This document shows positions 23,539 through 36,814 of a DNA stretch of 64,000 nt, one piece after another. The stretch lies in the NCBI GenBank assembly GCA_030998015.1, contig JARWMV010000020.1:248001-312000 (forward strand), given 5' to 3'. This DNA comes from Ceratorhiza oryzae-sativae. Its lineage: Eukaryota; Basidiomycota; Agaricomycetes; Cantharellales; Ceratobasidiaceae. The position numbers and the translations under genes are program-made. The notes under the pieces are model-generated. The model saw only the letters and a program-made list of their open reading frames with translations, did no database searches and was not told the DNA's origin. The first letter of the stretch is position 1, and each line of letters starts with the position of its first letter.

Positions 23539-26500
23539 CTAGGCACGGTAACATTCCTTCCATCGCTCTCCTAACAATGCACTGGTAAAATCGAGCCTTA
23601 CGGTGCCGGTCCTGGATATAGTTATCGTATTCTGAGGGTGCAGCAGACCAGGTCGAACTTCTGCGGGCAGCCAAATCAGGCGTGAGCCATCCTTCCGAAC
23701 CACCCACCCAGTACTCTCCAGTTTCCATTCTGGGTTACAAGTTTTTGCAGCGAAAATAGCAAAGACACGAAGAGCCGGTTGAGAATTGTATTCTAAGATA
23801 TGACATAATTGCATACCTCGACCCTCAGGGCTCGATTCCGCATTCCAAACTCGAATTGTGCGATCGTGCGAGCCAGAGACAATGTGCGAACCGTCAGGTG
23901 AATAGGCTACCGAAACGACCTGGCCTCCATGTCCTAAAAGTAGCCTTCCCAATGGATTGTGATTATGTGCGTCCCAGATTCGGATAGTAAAATCTTCGGA
24001 CCCAGAGACGACGTGCGCACCGTCGGGAGAATAGGCTACAGAGAGCACCCGATCGGTATGGCCGTACATTGGGGGACCAAACGCCGAGCCTGTATATGTG
24101 TCCCAGATCCTAACTGTCAAACCCGAAGAACCAGAAACGATGTATTTGTTGTCTGGAGAGTATGCAACCGAGTTGACTGCTGATTCGTGGCCTCTGAGCG
24201 GATGTCCGTGCATATCTCCCGTCTGTGCATCCCAGATACGGATGGTGCAATCGTCGGAACCTGACACAATGCTCAAGCCGTTGGGAGAATAGGCTACTGA
24301 TCTAACCCAGTCCGTGTGGCCAAAGAGTGGCATTCCCAGCATTTCGTAGGTTGTGGTGTCCCAAACACGAATGGTCAGGTCTTCGGAAGCAGAAGCAATG
24401 CGGGTTCCTTCAGGAGAAAAGGACACTGAATAGACACGGCCATCATGCCCTACCAATGGGGCTCCTTTCACTACACAGGCGTGTGCATCCCAAATACGAA
24501 CAGTTTGATCGCTCGAACCAGAAATAACGAATCTTCCGTCTGGTGAGAAAGCCACTCAATTCACCCAGTCTGTATGCCCAACTAGTGGTTGACCAATAAC
24601 TTGAGCTGTTCGAGCGTCCCATATATAAATCAGGCCATCACTTGAACCAGAGACTATACGTGTACCATCAAGTGAATATGCTACCGACTTGACACGATCT
24701 ACGTGACCTGTGAACGTTTGCCTGAGCAGGGTTTCGGCAAATTGCGCGCTCCACAGGCATACGTTGCAATCATCGGAACCAGAAGCAATATGCAAGCCGT
24801 CAGATGAGCACACTACGGAATTCACTGTGTCGGCGTGTCCCTGGAGCAAGGCATCCCGAGCCTCGCCGGTTTTTATATCCCAGATTCGAATTGTGCGATC
24901 ATCAGACGCAGATAGTATGTATGCACCATCGCGAGAGTATGTGACTGACCGAACCCAGTCCGTATGCCCCGTGAGTGTTCTTCCATTTCGATTTTGTTCC
25001 AAGTCCCAGACGCGAACCGTGTTATCATCGGAGCCAGAGGCAATACTAGTGCCGTCGGGCGAATATGTGACGGAGTAGACCCAGCCTGTGTGGCCTTGAA
25101 GAATAAAAAGTCCATTGAGCGCTTGTGCATTCCAAACACGGATAGTGTGGTCGCCAGAGCCAGATATAACAAATGCACCATTTGGGGAATAAGCCACCGA
25201 GCTGACAACGTTCGTGTGGCCTTCATGTGGTTGCGTGATTGCTTGACTGGTGTGCACACCCCATATACGAACTGTGTAGTCACTGGAGACGGAAGCGATG
25301 TGTTTACCGTCAGGGGAGCACGCCACGGATTCAACCCAATCCGTATGGCCATTGAGTGGTTGTCCGAGTAAATCCCCAGTTTTGATGTCCCATATTCGGA
25401 TGGTCTGATCTGAGGACCCGGATACGATGAAATCATTGTTAGGAGAGAACGCGATTGAGTTGACCCAGTCTGTGTGCCCTTGCAATGGATTTCCAATGAT
25501 TTCACCTGTGTGAACGTCCCAGATATGTACAACACCTGAGACAGAAGCGGATGCGAGCAAGGCTCCGTCGGGTGAAAATACAACACAAGTTATCCTGGTG
25601 AGTCCTCTGCATACGAGCATCGGTGCTAACTCACGTTGATACATGCCGATCCCCGTGACCTCGACCAAACCGGCCATTCGCTTTGCATAGCTCAAGGATA
25701 CTGTCCTGTGGCTTGGCCAGAGTGGGAGAGCTGAGACATATAAATGCGGGGTGCTTTCTGATGCAGGGCTGGATGCATACTCGGCCGCAAAACGCCATGC
25801 GTCTTGGGCCAAGGTTATCATTTCTTGGGATACATTTTCTTTCTATCGAAAATATGAATTTATATTCACAATTAGTGTGAAAACCGACCTGCAACCACGA
25901 TTCCAGTCTGTGTAGCAATCGTACAGCCGTGTAGATATTCTGTTTTAAATTCATGACCTCCATCCAGAGAAGCAGCCTCGTAGCCAATAGCTCCATTAAA
26001 TCACTCTGAATTTCCGAATTCCTAGAACTGAGTTCCATGTGAGATTCCCAGTGCTTGATGCATAGAATAGATGCGGCGAAATACAGGAATCAATTCGATT
26101 CGCTAATTCCGAAACCTCACTATCGAGCAAGTGGGACGATTCGAGCCCACAGATATTGAAAGGTGGATCAGGAGCTCGGATCAAATCAAAGCATAAGCGT
26201 GTATATCGACTATGCTCCTTCATCACGTCGCAGTGAAATTCCCTAGCGCATAGTGGATCGATTAAAAAATCCCGAAAAGATTCGTGTAGTGTCGTTACGA
26301 GACCAGTGCGATCCGAGACATGTAAAACCGATAACAGTGGTGCTAGCGCAGCATGGACCATTTCAGCATCGTCTAATTGTAGCATGCCAGTAATAGTTCC
26401 TATAGTGATGGGTTCTTGCGCGCATATGATCATGTGAAGAATTCGAGTGATCAAGTTATACTCCCAGGTTTCGACTCTTTCTTTATCCAGCCCCGCCTGA

Positions 26501-28452
26501 AGAATGGTCCAATATAGGCTATCAATATCCTTCATACTGTTGTTTTCTTTCCGCATAGAGCCGTCTAGTATTAGTTTCAGTCTGCGCATCCTCCAAGGAC
26601 GATTACCATGGTCGATGTAACGAGCTACAGTAGCCGCATATATGAACAAGACTCCAGATTGCTCAGCTATTGTCCTCATTTGCTCACTTTGAAGTTGGAG
26701 ATGACCCAGCTTCTCTGTTAAGAATTTCATAATATCTGCCTTGACGAGTAACTGTTCCAATTCGTGCAATCGTAGTTCCGGTTGGATCCGACCCCCTCGC
26801 TCTGTTTTCATGCGAGAAACGATGTTTTTCTCTGGGCGGCTAGTCAAGAAAAGTTTGATAGGTAGACCATTTGCACTACCAAGCAACGTCAATAGCATCA
26901 GATCCATGCTAGTATGGTTCTCGCACTCATCCAGCGCATCGATGACAACCACAAGATCATGAGGCAAACTCTTTTTGACTTCACCCAGAGGTGCAGCTAT
27001 AAGGTATTCAAACTGGCGAGATATTTTTTGCTTGTCTGCATCGGGGTGTTGTTCGAGAGCTCGAGAGATCACATTTCTGAGAGGACGAGAGAACCTGGCA
27101 AGTTGGTATGCAATGCTTGGGAGTATCCGACTCACATCACGGCAACTAGGAAGCTGCCGTGAGCAAAAAAAGCTAGCAGCTAGTTTTCCCGAATCTTCAA
27201 GGCGCTGGCATAGCGTGTATGCGATCGTCGTTTTTCCAGTTCCCGCCATGCCATTGAGCCAGTAGAGACGCTGACCGTCTTCACTTTGAGCCCACGCAGC
27301 CAAATCGTTGAGGACCTCAGTTCGAGTATTTGGTGCGCATCCATTTCTCCGCAGGCCCTCGGACTCTGCCGAGTTGTATACCGCTGCGAAAGAGGGAGAT
27401 ATTGACTGAAGCCTAAACTCCTACATCGAATCTAACATTAAAAGCTTGAGATGGTATAATCGACGGGCTTACCGTTGTTTGTTCATTAACTATTCTCCAC
27501 GTGTTCATATTGGTGTTCAACTATCGGCGCTTAGGATGGCTACAATGGGCCATCTGAAAGATGGAGACTTACTGACAGTCGAGTTAGATGTTCGTTCATC
27601 CGTTTATAGCAGTCCATTATCAGGTCTAGGTCGTCTGTTGCAGCAATCAGCCAGGAGGTGCGGCCTCTGTTTTGGATCTTCTGTATCATGTGGATCTCAT
27701 GACGATATCCCTCGTTTGAGCGTTAGCTTTGAAACATGATGCTAGGATATTAATCGAAATTACCGTGTAATACTATCGATGACTGGTGACATCAGAGAAT
27801 GCGGGTGTACACCAATGTATTCCGAAAGATCTTGGCATAAATTGTCCAACCTTGTTCTGAGCTATTTGTAATCATTTTGGACTTGGGCTTCATGCTTGAA
27901 TCAAATCGTTTGGGGTTGGTCCAGATATTGAAGACTCGAGGTCCTTACCTCGAAAGCTTCAACAATCTCAGCAAGTCCACTGATCGCTAACTTGAGAGGT
28001 CCGAAAACCTCGGCTCCAGAATCGAGTACTCCCCGTAGCCTCCTAAGCCCAACCCATACAGTACTCTTAGGGCTAGTGGCACCCGGTTCGGTTTGGTTAT
28101 TGTCTCTTGTGGAAGATACCGTAATTGGCCGCACAGCCGGGGGAAGGGGAGAAACGGTAGCACCACCCCGTTCTAGAGCAGTATTACCACAGTGCTCAGA
28201 AAACGAATTGCCACGCTCTGTGTTAAATATACTACCAGCTGATTCTTTTTGTGAGGACGATGTAGCTCGTGATTCTTCCTGGGGAAATATTGCGGGCCCG
28301 GCACGGCCGAGCTCAACACTGGATGATCCGACAGCCCCAGGAGTGTCAGGAAACTCGGAGCCATTATCAGAGGCGGGCCCATCACCACCCTCCAGCCGAT
28401 GTCGCACATTTTTGCGAGCGGTGCGAATGTTTTGCCTTAGACGATGAAACAT
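23539..28452 (-). CDS. NACHT-WD40 NLR-like receptor, reading frame interrupted
   Basis: Predicted signal-transducing ATPase of the fungal NLR (NWD) class, implicated in self/non-self recognition. Order on the minus strand: N-terminal exon from 28452 with the family block VWVGLRRLRGVLDSGAEVFG; small exons with LNTNMNTWRIVNEQ (about 27480); the NACHT domain with Walker A GMAGTGKT (27229-27252) and Walker B VVVIDALDECE; a helical linker; then 14 WD40 units of about 43 residues from about 25600 to 23800, which would give two seven-bladed propellers; and a C-terminal block VRKDGSRLIWLPAEVRPGLL. An in-frame TGA at 24556-24558 sits between WD40 units 8 and 9, and the frame shifts near 26000 between the linker and the WD40 part. 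Both need checking; the gene is either a pseudogene or carries sequence errors. Function is inferred from the family. Confidence 0.8.
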
Positions 28453-29197
28453 AATTTGGGGAAGCGAGCGATGGCGGTAGACTCGATCACAACAGAACTG
28501 GCGATTGATAGACTACAAGGGGCTGCAGTATCGAATTTTTAGATAAACAAGATGTTCCAAGGGTTCCTGGATCAGCTGTGGTGGCACGGTTCAGGTTGTA
28601 TCAGAGGCGGAGCTTCACCACAGCATCGTTTGCCGATGGTGGCCGAGCGCCTACTCATTGGAAATTATGTTACGCGAGCATTGCTGACTGGCTCAGTGGT
28701 ACAGACGAGGTCACTTCACACGACAACATTGAACAGGCTCATGCACTTCAAGCATTAAAGCGCATGTAGCCGCATTTATCCTTATTTCTGAGTTACTAGT
28801 ACATTTATGTGTCGCTTATGTATATAATAAATTGTTCTTCTCTTATGTACAAGGCGAGCTAGGGCACATTCTCCCAATGTCATGTAGGCGACACCATCAC
28901 TAGCAACCACTTGCCAGGATCTAGGAAGTTATGGTTCGATAGAAGTGATATTTACTCCTACATACATGAATCAATTGATTCAGGCAACGAGAATTCTTTA
29001 GTTTCATCTTTCGTGCCGGGGAATGAACCGTAGCAGGGCACATTTATTCTGTTACAGAGTTTTCGAGCAGCAATCGGGCAGCTTCATTTCGCACTCGGAT
29101 AACGCATTTGAACGGTTTCGGCCGGCTGAGCCCCCCCAAAATATCGAGTACATCAGTCATCAACACTACGTGCTAGCAATCGAAACGAACAAAAGAC
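28453..29197. other. Intergenic; nothing recognised
   Basis: Upstream region of the NLR-like gene and downstream region of the P450 gene. Overlapping small frames at 28552-28769 lack any support. Confidence 0.5.
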
Positions 29198-31083
29198 TCA
29201 CACAATCTTGGAACTATTAAAAAGCTTCCACATACCCTCCGAACAGCGGCCTCCCACCGCCTCAACATCCCTCAATAACTCCGGACTGGCCGCAAAGTCG
29301 AACACGGCAAGCAGTCCGGCGCAGTTGATAAACGTACTATCGTACGCGATATGGATCCCTGGACATACACGTCTTCCGTATCCAAAAATGTATTTACGCG
29401 GGTCCGGCTCCGGGGTGGACTGTATATAGCGTTCGGGGCAGAATGTGTGTGGGTCGGAGTAGGTGTTTGGATCGTGTGCGATGGCCCTGATATCTGATGA
29501 GTTGCTAAGTTTATGCGTACTTGCCAATTTCACCTACCAGAAATTGGGCTCGATTGAAGACCCTTTGGGAATCAGGTACCCTCGGAACTCAATATCCTCG
29601 TCGTTGGAGTGAGGTATAGCTACGACCCAACCAAAAAAATCAGTTGAGTCCGACAAATCAATGAGACGACTAACATAATGGTACGACGGGATAGTACCTC
29701 ATCGCCTCCTGAAGAACCGCCTCGACGTAAGGGAGCGAACCTCGGTCGTGCACGGTTGGCAACCGGTCCCGACCTATCACTCGGTCAATTTCTTCTTGAG
29801 CCTTCTTGACTACTTCGGGGTGAAGAGACAGAAGAAAGATGAGTGTAGCCAAAATGCTAACGGTCTGTCACAAAAACCTGTTAAACAAGTCCCATATTCA
29901 AAACTGGTATGGTCACCGTGGCCGTTCCACCTGCAAAAAGGTATAACCTCAATACTGTTGGCAAGATTTCGAATGGTTCTTACCTCCAAATAACGAAGCA
30001 GCAGACCACTTGATCAAATCCACATCTTCGTCCGATGCATTCGGCCCTCCTTTCTTCTCCAGCAACTGAGACGTAAACGATGACGTCATAACTGCATTTC
30101 TCCGCTTTGGAACAAAATCCCATCCAGTAAGGTCTCACGGGAAGGAAGAAGCCAGCTTACAACGGCCCCCATAACTGTATCAAACGGAACATTCGCGTAT
30201 TCCAACCGCCTTCGAAGCCCCTCGCCGGCTACCTTTTGAAATTCACCTCCTGGTGCCCAGGACGGATAATATCGGACTAGGGAACGAGCTGAATGAGACG
30301 GAGATTGACACAAAATTGAGACTCACGAAATGGCAATGAGTTGACCCAGCGATGGGTCGCTAATCCGTTTTCCATATAAATCTGTCCTGCTCGTACGGCA
30401 CCTACAAGCGGGTCATTTTCAACGATATCATGCCCGTATGCCAGTCGCATGATGAATCGTGAGGCGCTGTCATCGATGTGGTCCATGAAATCCTCGGGAG
30501 TCTTCGCGAGAGCCTTTAGAAACATGAGGAGATTGCTGGAATGCAATGAGGAGTACGTCCTCGCTTGAGATGGCTGTAGTACCAGTGCCATGGTCTTGCG
30601 AAGTTGACGGTGTCGGTTGTTGTGACTGTGCAGCACGGTGCTCGTATTCCATCCCATGCTTTGAGAAAATGCCTTCAGCTAACTTTGCAATACGGCATAC
30701 TGTGAACGCACAGTTCGCGGACAAACACGTTCCTAGGTCGGTCTGCTGTCTCCGATGCCCTCTTTTCAAGTAGCTCCATGACGGCGGATTCGTCGTTGAG
30801 CATGATGACGGTGGCTGAAATCGTTTGTAGGCATACAACGTCACCTGGAGGTCTTCCGTCAAGGAAGAGTCTGAAGCCGACAGCCGCACGACCTACCGTA
30901 CACCTTTTTGTACTCGACTGCAGCCCTTACGGGCCTGTGCGGCGCATTGATTTCTGCTACGTTCCCCCATAACCAGTGTCCTGGCGGCCCAGGTGGAAGA
31001 GAGAGTCGACGCCTACTCTTCACGCGAACAAACAATCCTAGTAACACGAGCGCGCAGCAGATCGCCAACAGCCAGTCCTCCAT
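29198..31083 (-). CDS. Cytochrome P450 monooxygenase
   Basis: Starts at the ATG complementary to 31081-31083 with an N-terminal membrane anchor ([15 protein letters not shown]) followed by a basic stretch and the proline hinge [13 protein letters not shown]. Later exons carry [26 protein letters not shown] (C-helix region), the K-helix ExxR in [13 protein letters not shown], the PERF-like FCPERY, and the heme-binding loop [10 protein letters not shown] with the axial cysteine. Several introns of about 50-60 nt interrupt the gene. The layout resembles the basidiomycete CYP5144/CYP64-like group (O-methylsterigmatocystin-oxidoreductase-like annotations), but the substrate cannot be told. Expected in the endoplasmic reticulum membrane with a P450 reductase. 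The last residues before the TGA at 29198-29200 are FNSSKIV, slightly shorter than many relatives. Confidence 0.87.
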
Positions 31084-32535
31084 CGCAGAAAGCGCAGGCA
31101 AGGGGGGAGAGCTGCGGTGGGGAGCTGCGGAGAATACATGTATTTTGTCTCGGCGGCGACAGGCTTCGCAATGGAGGCTGAAGGATAGAAGATGCCCCAC
31201 GTGCACAAATTCCGTTTCAATTCGGCATCAGTGGTGGTGCACAAAGTCGAGTACAGCCACTCCCCCTAGTCGCTCACGTAATATAGGCCACAAGGTACCT
31301 CTGCTTCTTGGCTATTTTCACAACGATAAATATCTGCGTACGTCTTCTGATTTATCCTCTAAGCGAATACATTGTCATCTGGTTCCTCAGCGGCAGCCGC
31401 AACAATTATCGCATGAGAATGTGAAAGACGCCGAACCAGCATAAGTGCCTCCTTGGACGCTCAGTAATATCTTTCCTGAAGTCTGGACCTTCCCCGAGCC
31501 TCCGGAAAGGACTAATACATCGGCTTCGTCACCAGCTTTAGCGAAAGATTGTTTCATTGAGGTATAATACTGAAAATTTGGTCCATGATTCTTCGAATAA
31601 CAGTGAGTACTAGAACTTTATCTCCGTGACAGGCCTTGCTAAATTTTCAAGGTCCGACTCTACACCAAGGTCCTGTCCCACCGGTGCGGATGGGGTAACG
31701 TAAATACTACTCGGCTCTTTTCAAAGCTTTATACGACTCACGAACGAGGATCGACCCGGATATGTGAATAATACACCTGCCATAATATCTGGACTATATG
31801 CTACCGCACATAATCAAGGTACGGCCCATGAGTTAACGAGCCCAACAAAGCCCGGGGCTCGGGATGTCCTGATTAACGAACCTTTGGCAAATTTGTGTGT
31901 CATTTGCTCGTTTCTTCCCCTGATCTCGGATTGCACCGAATATGCACTGGGCAAACCCTCAGCAGGGTGGGGGTGGGAGGGAGTTGTCGCCCCTGGAGAC
32001 ACAGGTATAACCAGGACCATCAGTCGAACTGTCTGGAAGAGAACTGAATAATCGGCACTAACCCTAACGTGTGCTGCCAAGAGCTCGTGTCGATCGAGCA
32101 GGGGGTCGATCGTTTCGGAGGGTACTTCGGCGGCCGGGAAATCCGGACAGTGGCGCAGAGTATGGAATAGTGAACAGCGGAGCTGGAAAAGATAAATGAA
32201 CAGGGCGGTGTAGTAATTAGGGGCCGAGATAGCCGTTCGGCTCAGAGAGTGCTTTGGATGCAGTGGGAAGGGAGGAGTCACTAAGTGAACCAATCAAATA
32301 AAGATGATAGCCAAATTAGGAACTGATCAAAATCCGTGGGCGCGTCGACGTCAAGTCTCAGATGAAAGTCTATCACGAGCCCCATGACTATCTATCAATG
32401 GGAAAGCCTAATCTGGTCCTGAGCGCTTATGGCTGGCCTTGAGTACTTGAACCACGTCTTCTCACTCCACTCAGCCCACCCGCCTACGTGCCCGAGACAC
32501 TCTCAGTCGACTTGAAATCGCTCGCCGTATATACT
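31084..32535. other. Intergenic between divergent P450 and actin-like genes
   Basis: No gene supported. Opposing frames at 31764-32051 and 31814-32293 are shadows of each other without domains. Confidence 0.5.
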
Positions 32536-33914
32536 ATGGCTCATATTGTACGTGTTCCTGTTCGCTATCTTCTACCGATCTCGAGCGCATCATGGGTCAC
32601 CATAGGTAATCGACAATGGATCCCACTCATGCAAAGCCGGCTGTGAGCTTGTTTCCTGATAATGCATTCCATATCGTACTAGCAACTCGCCGTTTTGGCA
32701 GTTTGTGGCGAGGAAGGTCCACGCAAGATCCTTCCGTACGTCTCTTGCACTTGCCCGGGTCGCTTGTCCTGACCTATGGTCAAGCACCGTTATCGGTCGC
32801 CCCCGTCATTTTAGTTCGGCGCCAGGTATGGGACCCAAGGATGCCTTCGTCGGGTAAGAATATCTGTGCTCGTTTTATTCGATGATGTGATTTATTTTCT
32901 TGCTAGTGATGAGGCCCAATCCAAGCGTGATATCGTCAATATCAATTATCCCGTGAAGCAAGGCGTTGTCACCAACTGGGACGACATGGAGAAGATCTGG
33001 CATCATATCTTTTACGACGAGCTTTGTACCAACCCTGAAGAGTCTAACGTTCTCCTCGCCGAAGTTCTGGGCAACCCCAAGGCGGATCGTGAAAAGGCAA
33101 TTCAGGTCATGTTTGAGACCTTTTATGTCCCGGGTTTCTACCTCGGTGTGCAGGCTGTCCTCTCTCTTTATAGCTCAGGTGTGATGACGGGCGTTGTCCT
33201 TGACTCTGGGGAGGGATTGAGCCGCGCCGTTGTGGTTGTAGAAGGACAGTGCGCTACTAATTCCGCATCGCTGTTGGAACTGGCTGGAGGTGCTGTGACT
33301 GATTACCTCGCCAAGGCTTTGAAGCAAAGTGGTCATTCGTTCGATGCCCCTGCGGGGTACGACCAAGCCCGTCATATCAAGGAAAAGCTCTGCTATGTTG
33401 CGCTCGACTGTGAACAAGAACTGGGGAACTCGGATGCTAAAAGGAACTACGAGTTGCCTGATGGAAATACCATTACCGTGGGCAGCGAGCGATTCATGGC
33501 GCCGGAGTTATTATTCAACCCATCTCTCGCCAGTAAATCAGGGGCTGGTATTCATCAGATCACGGTAGACTCAATCATGAAAGTCGACCCAGAATATCGT
33601 CCTGATATTTTCCAAAACGTGATTGTCTCGGGCGCATCGACCATGTTTCCAGGTTTTGTTGAGCGCATGCAAAAGGAACTCAAGGCGGCAGCACCCAGCG
33701 TTTCGAAAATTAATATTATAGGAAAACCTGAGCGTAACAATGCTGTCTGGGTCGGAGGTTCAATTTTGGGTACGTGTCTATTCCAAGCCTGAATGACCAA
33801 AGCCTAACGCACTTGTGGGATCCAGCCTCAACGTCGTCTTTTTCGGCGCAATGGTGCACAAAAGAAGAATATGACGATTCTGGCCCGTCAATTGTCCACC
33901 GGAGTCAGTGCTAG
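32536..33914 (+). CDS. Divergent actin-family protein
   Basis: Spliced exons cover a full actin. ATG 32536-32538 and a first short exon are followed by VIDNGSHSCKAG, GEEGPRKILP, VIGRPRH, GMGPKDAFVG, then the long exon from about 32910 with DEAQSKRDIVNINYP, TNWDDMEKIWHHIFYDEL, VQAVLSLY, LPDGNTITVGSERFM, SGASTMFPG and VWVGGSIL. A last exon after an intron at about 33771-33826 gives STSSFSAQWCTKEEYDDSGP and ends SIVHRSQC. The gene length is normal for actin. Unlike conventional actins, which are nearly invariant, it has Gln for His73 (YPVKQG), DSGEG for the DSGDG phosphate loop, an altered D-loop and a non-standard C-terminus. The introns are intact and no stop interrupts the model, so it may be a functional paralogue or orphan actin-related protein rather than the housekeeping gene. 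Confidence 0.82.
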
Positions 33915-34166
33915 ACCCATTTTTTCTTTATGGCGCCGCTCTAACGATTACTCTAGAGTGTATATAGGCGTTAAGTGCGATAGGCGACTCGTTCCCTAAA
34001 GAACTCTACATGAAAAATCAATCTAAAGCAATATGTAAAACTGATGGCTGAGAATTGTGAACGTGTTGAATCCATAAGAAAATGCCTTTGCCAGCAAGTG
34101 CAGTGCGCGTTTGTCTTACTGCAGCCTCCACCTTGAAGCTGATACCGCTCAGAAGAAACACGAATA
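33915..34166. other. Short host spacer before the Tc1 element
   Basis: Host-like composition with CpG present. Ends in the TA dinucleotide (34165-34166) that is repeated at 37031-37032 on the far side of the Tc1 element. Confidence 0.5.
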
Positions 34167-34382
34167 CACTGGGTCACAAATGTAACGCGGCGCGTGCCTC
34201 AAAATCAGTTGATCCGGCCTTGCGTAGAAATTACTGTATATCTTACTTTAGCGTAGTAGTGAAGGTTTTTTGCGCTAGGCTAGCGCACCTATGCTCCAAG
34301 CTTTGCGGGAATCTGATGATTTCCTGCGGAGAAACGGTGCGTATAAGATCAGGGTAGCTGCATTACATTTGTAACATGGCTA
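34167..34382 (+). repeat. Left terminal inverted repeat of the Tc1 element (CpG retained)
   Basis: 216 bp, matching the reverse complement of 36815-37030 along its whole length. It contains 13 CpG dinucleotides, including CGCGGCGCG near its outer end and GCGCTAGGCTAGCGC in the middle. Nearly all of these positions are TpG or CpA in the right repeat. Confidence 0.88.
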
Positions 34383-34479
34383 TAAATAACCAGCCGTCCG
34401 ATGAAATATCTCGTTCTCACACCCACTACAGTGTATACTCTCATTTTTTTCAGTTTTTATGCCAACCTACAATGAATTG

Positions 34480-36790
34480 CTATGCTACACCCAAGACTTG
34501 TGCTCGAGTCAACCAGCTGAGGCACCAGGGGATGTTGTTTTGCAAGATTGGCCTGCTTGTTAGTGTCCACCTGACCACTGCAAGTCGTATCTATGAATGA
34601 AACCACAAAACACAAATTTTAATGTCTGTTGCAGCTAAGTCAGGCCATCCTCGTATCCTGAGTGATTCTGATGCTAAACCTGCAGTGCTCTTGCTTGCTC
34701 ATGGCCACACACACAGCACAGTTCAGCTTTGGAACCAATTTTTCACCCATGTCAGTGTACAGACCATCCATTGGAGTCTTAAGGGAATTGGACTATGAGC
34801 ATTTGTACAACATTGTGTACCACTTATTACCCACCGAAACCAGCACAAATGCTTCAAGTGGTGTCAAGAGTGATCAACCTGGACATCAGCTGATAGGGCT
34901 TGACAGATGTACTCAGATGAGAAGAAATACAATCTCTTCAGGTCAGATGGGCACCATTACACATACAGGACTATTGGAAAGTCCATGGATCCTCACTACA
35001 CCCAAAAAACTGTCAAACATGGGGTGGGAGCATCATTACTTGGGGGGTGTCACTTGGCAAAGTGTGGGGCAACTTGCTTCTAGGGACTCTCAAGGACATG
35101 CATATGTGAAAAAACCAGGTGGTATTCCAGCAGGACAATGACCCAAAGCATACTTTGCAGGTGGCTTGTGGCTGGTTAAGTGCCCAATCAATCTCTGTGC
35201 TACCATGGCTGGCCCAAAGCCCTGATTTGAATATTGTTGAGGATGTATGGAGCTACATAGACTGTCAGGTACACTACAGATGCACACCACCAAAGAATTT
35301 GACAAAGTTATGGGAGGCTATTCAGGAAGAGTGGTATTGTGTTTCCCAGTCTGTTATTGACCATTTGTATGAGTCTATTCCTGAGCAAGTTCAAGCTGTG
35401 AGTGAGGCACATGGATGTTATGGATCATTAACATTTTCTATTATTTTATTCTGCTCTGCCAACCTCAATTGATGCCTCTGTAATTAAATTGTGAAATACT
35501 TGAATTTGTATGCATTCCAAATTGTACTAAATTAGGTCCCATTAGATAGTACAAAATCCCCACTTTCCAACAAATATTTTATTAAGATTTTACAATAAGA
35601 TCTCAGAGAGATATAGAGGTTGCAATATTTCCCCTTATCAGGAAATATTGATTACAACATTGCACCACTCATATCTCAGCAACCACTTATGCTATCAACA
35701 TGATCTTATGCTCTATCAATAGCTAATCTTTGGCGGTATCTCCTGCCCAAAGATCATCATGATCCACCAGATCCTCATGCCAGAATGGTCTGAGGATCAT
35801 TAGAATCTTACTGGACCATCAATCAAGATCTAATGACTCCAGTGAGTCAGGAGAGCTTTCCAAATTGATACAGAAGCTTCTCTGACTCACTTTATGACTC
35901 ACTGAGATGTAGCCTCTGTTCATTACATGTATATACTATGATAATATGATCTACAAGCCAATAGCAGGTCTCAGATGCATCAATGCCTTTGATCCACACC
36001 CTGCCTTTACTCTCTTATCCTATACTGGGCTAGGGTGTATCCCAAGTATAGCAGTACCCTCTTTTGATGATTGCACTGGCATGCATGCATCTATTTGGCT
36101 CTGGAATGCCCTCCTCAGGGTATAAAAGGACTTCCTCTGAGGCCCTTCCAGACCACCCACTCTTACTCATCACCCAGACTGGTTATTGGTTTCTTTTCTC
36201 TTTCTATTTCTCTTGTCTGTGTGTGATCTCTTATATAACTAGTACTGGGGAATATAGTACCATATTAGTTATACACTGTCTGATTCATTGTATCTTATAT
36301 ACAGGGATTTATAAGGATACAATATTGCCTGATTGAGCTTGACATTAAGTACCAGCTATTAGAGGAAATCTAAGTACCTGTAGCTGAGGAAGTTCACACA
36401 TTAGGCAGCCCTCCATCTATCCAATAAGCTATTGCTTAAGTCTAGTATTAAGATTAGTATCAGTTAGTCCAAGCAACTAGGGCTGAACTACATTTAAGAT
36501 ATCTAAGGGAATCTGACCATTGTAGTCTTACTCTTTATACCTATAAATTAGTCAGTTTACACTGTGAAAGATTAAGACTACCTTGATTGTTACTTGATTG
36601 CATTGCAACTACTTTGAGCCTTCTTACTCTAGTTTAAGAATTATTGAATACAATTAGTGTATACTAACATATCTACAATTGCTTAAGCTCTAGATATTCA
36701 AGTGTACCCTGACCTGTAACAATGGAGGAAATACTTGGTTTGAATCTTTTTTGGCCCTGTATGCTCTTATTTGCATGTTTTCTATGTATT
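34480..36790 (+). pseudogene. Tc1-type (DD34E) transposase, decayed and interrupted
   Basis: Pieces in different frames line up with Tc1 transposases. About 34490-34600 gives a helix-turn-helix part with VNQLRHQGMLFCKIG and TTASRIYE. About 34905-34960 gives VYSDEKKYNLFRSDG with the first catalytic aspartate. 35119-35410 gives QQDNDPKHT with the second aspartate and LAQSPDLNIVEDVW with the glutamate. The C-terminus (AHGG and following) resumes after the solo LTR at 36724. Frame changes between the pieces and the inserted LTR make it non-coding. It would have cut and pasted the element at TA sites. Confidence 0.8.
35416..36723 (+). mobile_element. Solo LTR A (1308 bp) inside the Tc1 transposase
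   Basis: Begins TGTTATGGATC and ends CTGTAACA, with the 5-bp direct repeat ATGGA on both sides (35411-35415 and 36724-36728). A TATAAAA box at 36121-36127 gives the direction. It is nearly identical, inverted, to solo LTR B at 50165-51473 over its last 900 bp. No internal retrotransposon sequence adjoins it, so it is a recombination remnant. It splits the last codons of the Tc1 transposase. Confidence 0.87.
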
Positions 36791-36814
36791 ATTGTACAGA
36801 ACAGCATATGGCTG

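Noticed and set aside
31814..32293. 159-codon open frame on the minus strand between P450 and actin-like genes
   Set aside because: No domain and no splice structure; a plus-strand frame covers the same bases equally well.
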